DNA of 9,894 nt from Thalassotalea_B sp049613795 (GCA_049613795.1 JBMZCX010000086.1:1-9894), one strand, 5' to 3'; positions 1-6,944 are shown, counted from the stretch's first letter. Notes: generated by a model not told the origin, from the sequence alone. Program-made: numbers and translations.

Positions 1-644
1 ACATTAAACCAAGCCGTTAGTTTTTTTGCATTATCTCTTTCGCCTGCAAGGTCTAATATATGCGCAGCAACTTCTGCGGTTGCTAATTGATTAGGTACAT
101 TCGCTTTTCTAATTTGATATTGTGATGCCTTATCTTCGATTGCTAAGGTACTTAAATCTATCGATAACACGGGGAGTTCATTTAAATAAGGGCTTTTTCT
201 AAACATTTTTTTTGCTTCACGCCAGCTACCATCTAGCATGATAAACAAAGGCTTTTTATTGCTCGATAACGGGGGAACACTATTTGTTATTTGTTGATTT
301 TCTGTTGCGTAATCTTGAGGAAACACAACAAAGGGTTGCCATTGAGGATCATTCAAAACAGCTAACAACTCAGCATCAACCTCAGTTCTTGACCATAAAA
401 ATGCATAATTTTCAGGGATCATGTCAGCAATTAACCGCCCAGTATTACTTGGCTTTAGTACTTCGCTGTCATACATCAACAACAAAAAACCAACACTACT
501 ATCGCACTGTTGACGCCACTGACAAATACAGTGGGCAGATGCTAAACGGCAGTTTTCACAACGCTCAACCCTAAACCCCCTTGCTTTAAAGGGCTTAGTA
601 GATAAGCTTTTCCGTTTTAAATAAAGTTTATGAACTGAGTGCAT
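1..644 (-). CDS. tapT: tRNA-uridine aminocarboxypropyltransferase, DTW domain (C-terminus cut by window edge)
   Basis: This enzyme transfers the 3-amino-3-carboxypropyl group of S-adenosylmethionine to a tRNA uridine (acp3U, position 47 in E. coli) in the cytoplasm. The 214 visible codons contain a probable zinc-binding set, C29-x2-C32-x6-C39-x-C41, the segment KPSNTGRLIAD at 64-74, WSRTE at 84-88, and the family signature region LDGSW (D138 to W141) followed by MFRKSPY at 147-153. This follows the arrangement of E. coli YfiP/TapT closely, so orthology is likely. The signature Thr is Ser here. The ATG at 644 is the first one after an in-frame TGA 27 bases upstream; no strong ribosome binding site precedes it. 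The last roughly 20 residues lie outside the window. The gene follows the thioesterase gene by 83 bp and has a TATAAT box of its own, so it may be transcribed independently. Confidence 0.9.
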   Translation of the reverse strand, partial: MHSVHKLYLKRKSLSTKPFKARGFRVERCENCRLASAHCICQWRQQCDSSVGFLLLMYDSEVLKPSNTGRLIADMIPENYAFLWSRTEVDAELLAVLNDPQWQPFVVFPQDYATENQQITNSVPPLSSNKKPLFIMLDGSWREAKKMFRKSPYLNELPVLSIDLSTLAIEDKASQYQIRKANVPNQLATAEVAAHILDLAGERDNAKKLTAWFN

Positions 645-674
645 GCGAAATATCGATAAAATATAATTATCTCA

Positions 675-680
675 ATTATA
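675..680 (-). promoter_or_regulatory. Possible -10 box of tapT
   Basis: A perfect TATAAT on the minus strand lies 31 bases upstream of the tapT ATG and would give a leader of about 24 nt. The -35 region at 698-703 (TATTCT) is poor. In DNA this AT-rich a chance match is quite possible. Confidence 0.35.
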
Positions 681-727
681 CGTAATCAGCATTACAAAGA
701 ATAGAGTTCAAGAGATTAAACAAAATG

Positions 728-1147
728 TTATCGAGGAGCTATATTTAACGTTTTTATTTCTTTTTCGGTGTCTTTCGCTAGCTCTTCAAGGTTTTTACCA
801 TGTGCTACTGGCTTTCTTGATTCAGGATCCACTTGTACAAAAACAATGTCATCGGCAAAGCAAATGGTTTTTTTAGTTGCCTTATTTCTGACTAAGCAAC
901 TGATAGTAATCGACGTATTACCTACCCTTTTAGTTTCTAAGCCAAATTCAATCACATCGCCTTTCAATGCAGGTGCTTCAAAGCTTACTTCACCAATATG
1001 CTTGGTCACTAGGTAGTTTGTATCTAGCTGACAAATTGCATAAATAGCCGCTTCTTCGTCAATCCACTGGAGCACTCGTCCCCCAAATAAAGAGTTTCCG
1101 TAGTTTAAATCACTAGGCAGTACTAATCGGCGTGTTAAAAAGCGCAT
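728..1147 (-). CDS. Hotdog-fold acyl-CoA thioesterase (YciA-like)
   Basis: The product is 139 aa, cytosolic, and predicted to hydrolyse acyl-CoA to free fatty acid and CoA. The family signature is clear: LPSDLNYGNSLFGG at 10-23, then the hotdog helix with the acidic residue D30 in QWIDEEAAIYA. A similar Asp is catalytic in YciA-type enzymes. A central strand at 53-60 (EVSFEAPA) and the following KGDVIEF complete the fold. Length and motif order match single-hotdog thioesterases such as YciA and Bacillus YkhA; chain-length preference cannot be read from sequence. The ATG at 1147 follows an AAAGGA at about 11 bases spacing and coincides with the start of family homology. It has a good extended -10 promoter upstream, with a palindrome over it. 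It is separated from the upstream DUF3300 gene by a terminator, so it is probably the first gene of its transcript. Confidence 0.88.
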   Translation of the reverse strand: MRFLTRRLVLPSDLNYGNSLFGGRVLQWIDEEAAIYAICQLDTNYLVTKHIGEVSFEAPALKGDVIEFGLETKRVGNTSITISCLVRNKATKKTICFADDIVFVQVDPESRKPVAHGKNLEELAKDTEKEIKTLNIAPR

Positions 1148-1189
1148 ATTGATCTGGTTCCTTTGGAGAGCTATTTATGTAAAAGAATA

Positions 1190-1198
1190 ATTATACCA
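1190..1198 (-). promoter_or_regulatory. Extended -10 promoter of the thioesterase gene
   Basis: The minus strand reads TGG-TATAAT, a consensus extended -10 element, 42 bases before the ATG. The predicted transcript start is near 1183, giving a leader of about 36 nt. No good -35 hexamer is seen at 16 to 18 bases distance, which extended -10 promoters tolerate. An 18-bp imperfect palindrome (1191-1208) overlaps the element. Confidence 0.5.
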
Positions 1199-1208
1199 AT
1201 TCGTATAA
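1191..1208. promoter_or_regulatory. Operator-like palindrome over the thioesterase promoter
   Basis: TTATAC (1191-1196) and GTATAA (1203-1208) are exact inverted repeats around the 6-base centre CAATTC, in which four more positions pair. Only the 1197/1202 pair fails. The element covers the -10 box, where a repressor would block transcription. It may instead be a copy of a dispersed intergenic repeat. No regulator is assigned. Confidence 0.35.
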
Positions 1209-1281
1209 GAGAGTGCTTACTCTTGGTCACTCCTTTATGCGGAATGGTACGATTAAGTAATTTATCTTTGAATTATAACGT

Positions 1282-1310
1282 AAAAAAGCGTAACTATTAA
1301 TAGTTACGCT
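1282..1310 (-). terminator. Rho-independent terminator of the DUF3300 gene
   Basis: Positions 1287-1310 form a perfect 24-base palindrome, with stem arms AGCGTAACTA and TAGTTACGCT around a TTAA loop. Read on the minus strand it is followed at once by a run of T (1287-1282). It lies 16 bases beyond the stop codon of the DUF3300 gene. The plus strand has no T run after the stem, so it acts in the leftward direction only. Confidence 0.85.
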
Positions 1311-1326
1311 ATTCAATTAGATAGGA

Positions 1327-2757
1327 TTAATGTTTTATTCGCTCAGATCTATTAACTCTTGCACGGCTAACTTTATGACGGTCTTTATTTATATGCCTAG
1401 GTTTAGATTGTGCTCTTTCTTTAGCCTGTACTCGTTGCTTAGGGTACGTACTTTTTTTACTGTACTCTTTATGCTTATATACCTTAGTTTGATACTGCTT
1501 ATTACCTCGAATTGTCGTCTTTTTAGCTATCTTTTTTACCTTATTGTGATTTGAGCTAGCTTTTTTGTTGCCTGTTTTTTGCGTATTAACAACCTTTGTA
1601 TGCTTTATCTTACTCACCTGTTTGTGATTATTAGTATAGCGTTCATTCCTTTCTCTTTTAGGAATATGATTAGGGCTTCTAGCAATCACTTTTTTCGAGT
1701 GTTTAATGTGTTTACCGTCAGTACGTTTTATTAGTTTTTGCTTAAATTTTTCATGACGAGGCTTAGCTGCTTTATCCGTTAAAGGGTGATTGTTTTTACG
1801 GGTAGCTTTTGTGATCCTACCTTTATTTTTATAGTCATTACTTACTTTGCGTATTTTGTGCGGTGAATGCTTTTTCCTCATAGGTGTCGAAACCACACGA
1901 CTTGATGAATATTTATGTTTCATCTTTTTGCTGCGATAAGCCACACCTTTCCTATGTACTGGTTTATGATACCAGCGCTTTGCATGATGACTAGTCGAAA
2001 TTCTTTTTCGCGGATAGTGCTTACGTGGATACGAATGATCAATCACTACATGTCTATTATGCCAATGAAAGCCACCAAAGAAGAACTTAAACCCAATATG
2101 TACGCCACTGTTCCAATAAAAAGGGCCTCTGTTGTAACCATAATAGCGAGGTGTGCTCCAGTAAACTGGCGGGTAATGTCTCCAACGCCAGTTGCCATAA
2201 ACCACACGAGTATCGTAATAAGGAACATAAATAACTTCGGTTTCTGCTGGCTCAATAATTATTATTTTCTTTTCTTTAACTACTTGAACATTGTCCATTT
2301 TAGCTAAACTGCCTGCATCTTCTGCTTGCTGTCTAAGTAATTGAATTGTCGAAATAACATTTTCTTCTTCTTGCAAGAATGCATCGCCTAAGTTTTGCAT
2401 CCAATCAATGTCTTCGCTTAACTTATTCACAATTGTAGGAAAGGGTAATAAAGCTTTTATACTCGCATCCCAAGATAAACTTTCACTTTGCTTAGCTATC
2501 TTTTCTTTAGACAACGACTCTCGTGTTGACAGCCAGCGCTGGGCTTCTATCACTTCAAGTGGGTAAGTTGACGCAATTAATACATGAGTAAGTAAAGCAT
2601 CTGGGTAGAGTGCTATTGGTGCTAACATTTGCGCTAATTCTGCATCTGAGAATTGTACATCGGGGTCTTCATTTGCAAACGAACTAACGCTCATCATCAA
2701 TAGCATTATTGAGATAAGTAGCTTTTTTATTTTCGTTGTTTGTAAAAAGTAGCTCAT
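1327..2757 (-). CDS. Secreted DUF3300 protein with a long Lys/Arg/His-rich tail
   Basis: The product is 476 aa and of unknown function. Residues 1-28 form a signal peptide: Lys-rich start, hydrophobic core LLISIMLLMM, probable cleavage after SSFA. The DUF3300 domain follows (about 35-200), shown by QMLAPIALYPDALL at 43-56, ASTYPLEVIEAQRW at 62-75 and VIYVPYYDTRVVYG at 175-188. Then comes an aromatic and Gly-rich stretch (190-235) and a 236-residue tail (241-476) with about 78 Lys/Arg, some 20 His and only about 10 Asp/Glu. The tail is surely disordered and would bind polyanions such as DNA, LPS or acidic polysaccharide (inference). The ATG at 2757 is chosen because a ribosome binding site AAGGTGA sits 4 bases before it; the upstream in-frame TTG at 2778 would place that site inside the coding region. 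It is monocistronic by appearance: repeats and promoter upstream, terminator downstream. Confidence 0.85.
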   Translation of the reverse strand: MSYFLQTTKIKKLLISIMLLMMSVSSFANEDPDVQFSDAELAQMLAPIALYPDALLTHVLIASTYPLEVIEAQRWLSTRESLSKEKIAKQSESLSWDASIKALLPFPTIVNKLSEDIDWMQNLGDAFLQEEENVISTIQLLRQQAEDAGSLAKMDNVQVVKEKKIIIIEPAETEVIYVPYYDTRVVYGNWRWRHYPPVYWSTPRYYGYNRGPFYWNSGVHIGFKFFFGGFHWHNRHVVIDHSYPRKHYPRKRISTSHHAKRWYHKPVHRKGVAYRSKKMKHKYSSSRVVSTPMRKKHSPHKIRKVSNDYKNKGRITKATRKNNHPLTDKAAKPRHEKFKQKLIKRTDGKHIKHSKKVIARSPNHIPKRERNERYTNNHKQVSKIKHTKVVNTQKTGNKKASSNHNKVKKIAKKTTIRGNKQYQTKVYKHKEYSKKSTYPKQRVQAKERAQSKPRHINKDRHKVSRARVNRSERIKH

Positions 2758-2761
2758 ACAT

Positions 2762-2768
2762 TCACCTT
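2762..2768 (-). promoter_or_regulatory. Ribosome binding site fixing the DUF3300 start
   Basis: AAGGTGA on the minus strand ends 4 bases before the ATG at 2757. It supports that ATG over the TTG seven codons upstream, and the shorter product begins with a normal signal peptide. Confidence 0.7.
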
Positions 2769-2785
2769 GATTTAACAATTAAGTT

Positions 2786-2824
2786 AAGCTGAGTGTATAT
2801 AAGGTAAGCTGAATTAAAGCTGAA
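2786..2824 (-). promoter_or_regulatory. Direct repeats and -10 box upstream of the DUF3300 gene
   Basis: On the minus strand TTCAGCTT occurs at 2824-2817 and again at 2813-2806, an exact 11-bp period. A third copy, CTCAGCTT, is at 2793-2786, 20 bp further on. A TATATA box at 2801-2796 lies just after the second copy, so the paired repeats occupy the place of the -35 element. Activators of the OmpR/PhoB family bind direct repeats of this period at this position. The regulator is unknown, and both the -10 box and the operator role are inferred. A 12-bp palindrome, TTTTAGCTAAAA, is adjacent at 2830-2841. Confidence 0.4.
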
Positions 2825-2863
2825 CGTTATTTTAGCTAAAAATGCCAACAACAAGATGGAATT

Positions 2864-2887
2864 GCGTAGCATTATATACAACTACGC
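2864..2887. other. Small hairpin after the PilZ gene
   Basis: GCGTAG (2864-2869) pairs with CTACGC (2882-2887) around a 12-base loop, 17 bases beyond the PilZ gene stop. On the minus strand no T run follows, so it is at best a weak terminator for that gene. On the plus strand TTTT follows, but no plus-strand gene ends here. Its loop contains a minus-strand TATAAT (2876-2871) that could be an alternative promoter for the DUF3300 gene. Confidence 0.3.
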
Positions 2888-2903
2888 TTTTGATTAGGTG
2901 TTA

Positions 2904-5426
2904 CTACACTTCACTATTGCTTAATTTTTCGTTCGCTGTATTGTCGATATTACTTTGATCTTCTTCAGGGATTATTTGATAGCGGATCATTGCCTCTTCC
3001 GTAATATCAAGTAGTTGCATTACACCAGCTACACTCCATATTTCTTGCTCTAGCTGCTTACTTCGATGAATTGCATAAGTAGTAATATAGCTTAATTCAG
3101 GATTCAAATAATCTATATCGGGGCTGTCTGTACGTGACAGTTTCACTTGCACACATAAAAAGCTGCCAGATTTCAACGCATTTCGAATAAATTGCTTTTT
3201 GGCCGTTTGAGTATTTAGTTCTGATTCTAACTTAGTAGTTACCCCTTGCTCAATAACATCATTGGTTGCATCAATCGCAATATATAGCACGTCAACAATA
3301 GGCACATCGCCCGCTTGCATTTTTTTTAAGGTGCTTTGCATGAGCGTAGTCGCTTGTAAATTATTTAATATTGGGTATAAATTATATAAACGTTTTCTAT
3401 CACTAAGCTGACGGCAAAAGTTAACAATATTTTCATTTTCCACGTTACCCGCAACAACTTCTATTTTATAGCGACTACCACTGGTTTGAATAACGAACGA
3501 GGGAATAACTAAGCTTCGGCTATAAACATTTCGTAACCCTTTGGCAAGATCTGGGCTCATTGAGGCATATTCATCACGTGTTAATTTTTCTTTATTTTTA
3601 TCAATTAACGCTTTAAAAAAAGAACGTCCAATATGTTGGCGCTTTTCAATATGCACTCTTAAATTTAGAATATTTTTCTTTTTATTTACCCGAACAACCT
3701 CATAAGGAAGCTCTTTTAAGTCAAATGAAGAGGTAATTTTTTGTAAATGAGGAAAACTAACACCGACAACATCTCCATGATTAAGTGCCGATGGCTTGTC
3801 TAACGTTAATTTAAGCCCTGAAGCCGAAAAATCTTCTGACTTACCCTGCCAGCTCTTATTTCCTCTACCCGCAACGACAGGAGTGGTATAACAAAACCTT
3901 GTTTCTGAACGCTGGTTGTTAAAGTTAATACCAACATCATCCACTATTAACGGTTTTGTTAAGCGTTTATGACCAAAGCTTTTCAGCTTAGCAATATTAA
4001 TATTTTTACTGGGAAGTTGAGTATATTGCTTAAGCAATAACTCATCTGAAATTTCATTAGCAACTACGATATAGCAAAGATTTTCAATACTTTGCTGAAC
4101 ATCTTCAGGTGGAGGCGAATTCAAATGAGCATCTTTTTCAGTGATCATATTTGAAAGCGTTAATGGCGAGTGACTATATTCAGGGTGAACTTCAAGCCCT
4201 GTGAGTTGAGTTACCATAAAGTCAGACTTATTAGCCGCAAAACCTAAATATTGCGCCATAAACTGTTTATCTTCATTTAATTGCACATTATCTGCGGTAT
4301 AAAAAAAGCTTTTCCCTTGGCTTCGATGAATAAAGCTATATACATATAAAGCTTTCCCTTTTTTTTGGGCTGTCTTCAGCCGTTCAACTCTTTCTGGCGT
4401 AACTAAACTATGAAGCGTAGACCTATATTTTTCATCTTGCCAATACTGATAAACATTTTGGTTATTATGGCAAGTTAAGGTATAACGAGGTAAAACAACC
4501 CCGTTTGTTTTTTGTAAAAAGATAGGAAGTTCATTCGACTTAGGCACAGTAAAGTGCTCAAATATTCGAGAATGTAGTGCAGTAATGGTGTTGTCTAAAT
4601 TAACTTTATAGCGGCGTTTATTTCGTAAAATATAGTCGATTAAAAACTTTTTAAAATGGTCTTTGCTCGTATTACTTTCATTATTAACACGCTCTACACC
4701 AATAAACTGATGGTTCTCTACTTGATGAATATTTTTAATTTCATAGCTGTAGCTTTCTTCATATTTAAAATCAAACTCTGCTTCTAACCCTAAAAAGCTA
4801 ATGTTAACCACTTGATTTAATTTAAGGTCTTGCGCTTTACTTAAACGAAATTTACAACCATTAACACTAATATCAGAGCTCATCGCTTCAAATGATTTAT
4901 TGCTATCAGTACTTACATTAATCGAAATAGCAAAGTTCATCCGTTCTTCTTTACGATCATAATAAGGACCATATGGGTATAGTTTTGCAGGATATTGTGT
5001 TTTTTCAAACACCTTAGCAGCTGCTCGTTCAACCACAGGATTGGGCTCTTGTGTCGCATTCGCTTTTTCTTTTTGGTACATCACACGAAAATTATTTTCG
5101 GTATTCATTAATGCTTCATAAACACCAAAAGTATAACCACCATAAAGGGTTATGTTTTCTTCGAATAACTGTATGGCTACATCATCAATAAAATGAACAC
5201 GCCCCTCTTCTTCATAAGGTCTACATATACCATTAACATGCCCTCTTAAATCGACGAGTCGTGTGCACGGAGTCGCTAAACGCTTTATTTCCATTTTTAA
5301 TAAGAAACGTTCAGTTTTAGTGAGTGCTTTGGTCGCGTCAGCAAAACGTCTTTCAAAATCATTTAAAGGTACTTGGCCTTTAAAGTCTTCAATAATATGC
5401 TGGTATTTAGAAAAATCTTTAGTCAT
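2904..5426 (-). CDS. Large PilZ protein with two c-di-GMP-binding units
   Basis: This 840-aa protein has no signal peptide or membrane segment and is predicted to be a cytoplasmic receptor for cyclic di-GMP. Each of two PilZ domains carries both halves of the binding motif: R158-x3-R162 with D185-x-S-x2-G190, and R506-x3-R510 with D532-x-S-x2-G537. Each domain is followed by a matching accessory region, for example FKKFLID (258-264) and FFKALID (603-609), PIF/PSF then RY (301-315 and 642-653), and KQF (387 and 744). The protein is therefore a duplication with an offset of about 345 residues. Residues 1-150 and the Gln/Glu-rich C-terminus are unassigned. No diguanylate cyclase or phosphodiesterase lies in the window, and the output is unknown (motility, attachment and matrix synthesis are usual for PilZ). 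The ATG at 5426 has a nearby AAGAG. The gene is transcribed divergently from radA. Confidence 0.85.
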   Translation of the reverse strand: MTKDFSKYQHIIEDFKGQVPLNDFERRFADATKALTKTERFLLKMEIKRLATPCTRLVDLRGHVNGICRPYEEEGRVHFIDDVAIQLFEENITLYGGYTFGVYEALMNTENNFRVMYQKEKANATQEPNPVVERAAAKVFEKTQYPAKLYPYGPYYDRKEERMNFAISINVSTDSNKSFEAMSSDISVNGCKFRLSKAQDLKLNQVVNISFLGLEAEFDFKYEESYSYEIKNIHQVENHQFIGVERVNNESNTSKDHFKKFLIDYILRNKRRYKVNLDNTITALHSRIFEHFTVPKSNELPIFLQKTNGVVLPRYTLTCHNNQNVYQYWQDEKYRSTLHSLVTPERVERLKTAQKKGKALYVYSFIHRSQGKSFFYTADNVQLNEDKQFMAQYLGFAANKSDFMVTQLTGLEVHPEYSHSPLTLSNMITEKDAHLNSPPPEDVQQSIENLCYIVVANEISDELLLKQYTQLPSKNINIAKLKSFGHKRLTKPLIVDDVGINFNNQRSETRFCYTTPVVAGRGNKSWQGKSEDFSASGLKLTLDKPSALNHGDVVGVSFPHLQKITSSFDLKELPYEVVRVNKKKNILNLRVHIEKRQHIGRSFFKALIDKNKEKLTRDEYASMSPDLAKGLRNVYSRSLVIPSFVIQTSGSRYKIEVVAGNVENENIVNFCRQLSDRKRLYNLYPILNNLQATTLMQSTLKKMQAGDVPIVDVLYIAIDATNDVIEQGVTTKLESELNTQTAKKQFIRNALKSGSFLCVQVKLSRTDSPDIDYLNPELSYITTYAIHRSKQLEQEIWSVAGVMQLLDITEEAMIRYQIIPEEDQSNIDNTANEKLSNSEV

Positions 5427-5468
5427 TTACTCTTAAATATCATTACAATAGACTGAAAAATAAATAGA

Positions 5469-5566
5469 TAACTATATTATAGGTTGAATATTCAAGCTCA
5501 CAAGTTTTCACTGGTGAATAATTAGCTAACTATTTCATAACTTTAACTATTTAAGCAATAACTATA
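5469..5566. repeat. Four TAACTAT repeats in the PilZ-radA divergent region
   Basis: TAACTAT occurs on the plus strand beginning at 5469, 5527, 5544 and 5559. The last three are spaced 17 and 15 bp apart and lie just before the radA start; two of them share the longer TAACTATT. They may be a regulator site for radA or a chance result of the AT-rich composition. No convincing radA promoter was found in this segment. Confidence 0.3.
5476..5503 (-). promoter_or_regulatory. Promoter of the PilZ gene
   Basis: On the minus strand TTGTGA (5503-5498) and a perfect TATAAT (5481-5476) are separated by 16 bases. The predicted start near 5469 gives a leader of about 42 nt before the ATG at 5426. The -35 matches the consensus at 4 of 6 positions. 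Confidence 0.45.
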
Positions 5567-5582
5567 CCTGAAGCATAAAATT

Positions 5583-6944
5583 ATGGCCAAAAATAAAACT
5601 GCATATGTGTGCACTGACTGCGGATCTGAGTATTCACGCTGGCTAGGGCAATGTAACGATTGTAAAGCATGGAATACTATTTCTGAGTTCAGGCAAGCTA
5701 AAGCACCTGCTAGAAGTAGCAATTATTCTGGTTTTTCCGGCATGGTAGAGGCAAAAGTTCAAACTCTTGACACTATTGACCTTGCCGACTTACCGCGATT
5801 TTCTTCTGGCTTTGCTGAATTTGATCGCGTACTAGGCGGCGGTATTGTACCTGGCAGTGCCATTTTAATTGGTGGTGAACCTGGCGCAGGCAAAAGTACT
5901 TTACTATTGCAAACTATGTGCGCGCTTTCTCAGCAGATGTCGACCTTATACATAACAGGTGAAGAATCGTTACAACAAGTTGCCATGCGTGCAAACCGAT
6001 TAGGATTAAAAGCCGACAGTTTAAAATTACTTTCAGAAACCAGTGTTGAAAACATTTGCCATATTGCGGAAAAAGAAAAACCTAAAATAATGGTAATTGA
6101 CTCTATTCAAGTTATGCACATGGCTGATATTCAATCGGCTCCGGGCAGTGTCTCTCAAGTAAGAGAAACTGCTGCTTTTTTAACCCGCTTTGCTAAGCAG
6201 CATCACGTGGCTATGATTTTAGTTGGGCATGTTACCAAAGATGGATCATTAGCTGGCCCGAAGGTATTAGAACATTGTATCGACTGTTCAATAATGCTTG
6301 AAGGTAGTACAGACTCCCGTTATCGCACACTTAGAGGCAATAAAAACCGCTTTGGTGCCGTTAATGAGCTTGGCGTATTTGCCATGACAGGCACAGGGCT
6401 AAAAGAAGTAAAAAACCCTTCGGCTATTTTCCTTTCCCGTAGTGAAGAGCAAACCGCGGGTAGTGTTGTTATGGTGCTATGGGAAGGAACACGTCCCCTA
6501 CTCGTTGAAATTCAAGCATTAGTTGATCACTCGGCACTCGGTAATCCACGCCGTGTTGCTGTGGGCGCAGAGCAAAATAGACTGTCAATGTTGTTAGCTA
6601 TTTTACACCGCCATGGTGGCTTACAAATGAACGATCAAGACGTTTTTGTTAATGTGGTTGGCGGTGTAAAAGTTACCGAAACCAGTGTTGATTTAGCCTT
6701 AATATTAGCGCTAGTTTCAAGCTTTAGAGACAATGCGCTGCCTCAAGATTTAGTGGTTTTTGGTGAAGTGGGTTTGTCAGGCGAAATTCGCCCAGTTCCT
6801 AGTGGTCAAGAACGCATAAACGAAGCGGCTAAGCATGGTTTTAAACGCGCGATTGTCCCCTTTAATAATATGCCAAAAGATAAAATAGAGGGCATGGAAG
6901 TTATTGGCGTTAAGAAATTAAGTGACGCATTAGACGTTATTTAG
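5583..6944 (+). CDS. radA: DNA repair protein RadA
   Basis: RadA (Sms) is a RecA-like ATPase that drives branch migration and processes recombination intermediates during DNA repair. All family parts are present in 453 aa, the usual length. The N-terminal zinc finger is C10-x2-C13-x10-C24-x2-C27. The RecA-like core has Walker A GEPGAGKS at 98-105, Walker B VIDS with D173, and the RadA-specific KNRFG at 254-258. The C-terminal Lon-like domain spans about 280-453 (GGVKVTETSVDLA at 360-372, FGEVGLSGEIRPV at 393-405). The ATG at 5583 gives the standard MAKNKTAYVC start; the ribosome binding site is weak (GAAG about 10 bases upstream). It diverges from the PilZ gene and is followed after 47 bp by a small secreted protein gene. 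No terminator is visible between them, so readthrough is possible. Nothing suggests damage or transfer. Confidence 0.98.
   Translation: MAKNKTAYVCTDCGSEYSRWLGQCNDCKAWNTISEFRQAKAPARSSNYSGFSGMVEAKVQTLDTIDLADLPRFSSGFAEFDRVLGGGIVPGSAILIGGEPGAGKSTLLLQTMCALSQQMSTLYITGEESLQQVAMRANRLGLKADSLKLLSETSVENICHIAEKEKPKIMVIDSIQVMHMADIQSAPGSVSQVRETAAFLTRFAKQHHVAMILVGHVTKDGSLAGPKVLEHCIDCSIMLEGSTDSRYRTLRGNKNRFGAVNELGVFAMTGTGLKEVKNPSAIFLSRSEEQTAGSVVMVLWEGTRPLLVEIQALVDHSALGNPRRVAVGAEQNRLSMLLAILHRHGGLQMNDQDVFVNVVGGVKVTETSVDLALILALVSSFRDNALPQDLVVFGEVGLSGEIRPVPSGQERINEAAKHGFKRAIVPFNNMPKDKIEGMEVIGVKKLSDALDVI

Noticed and set aside
284..574. Plus-strand open frame of 96 codons
   Set aside because: It lies wholly antisense to tapT, whose protein has clear family motifs; the plus-strand product has low complexity and no recognisable features.
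1172..1231. 19-codon minus-strand frame starting at GTG after AAAGGA, in the gap before the thioesterase gene
   Set aside because: The ribosome binding site would touch the start codon, the frame runs through the predicted promoter, and the peptide has no features.
1211..1232. Inverted repeat GAGTG ... CACTC with a 12-base spacer upstream of the thioesterase promoter
   Set aside because: Five-base arms over this distance are expected by chance; there is no other support for an operator or hairpin.
2046..2255. Minus-strand open frame of 69 codons with a membrane-like hydrophobic segment
   Set aside because: It is another frame inside the DUF3300 gene, over its conserved YVPYYDTRVVYG region. 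The hydrophobicity is a by-product of the aromatic codons there.
2830..2841. 12-bp palindrome TTTTAGCTAAAA
   Set aside because: It is short and AT-rich, and chance occurrence is likely. It is noted only because it is next to the repeats upstream of the DUF3300 gene.
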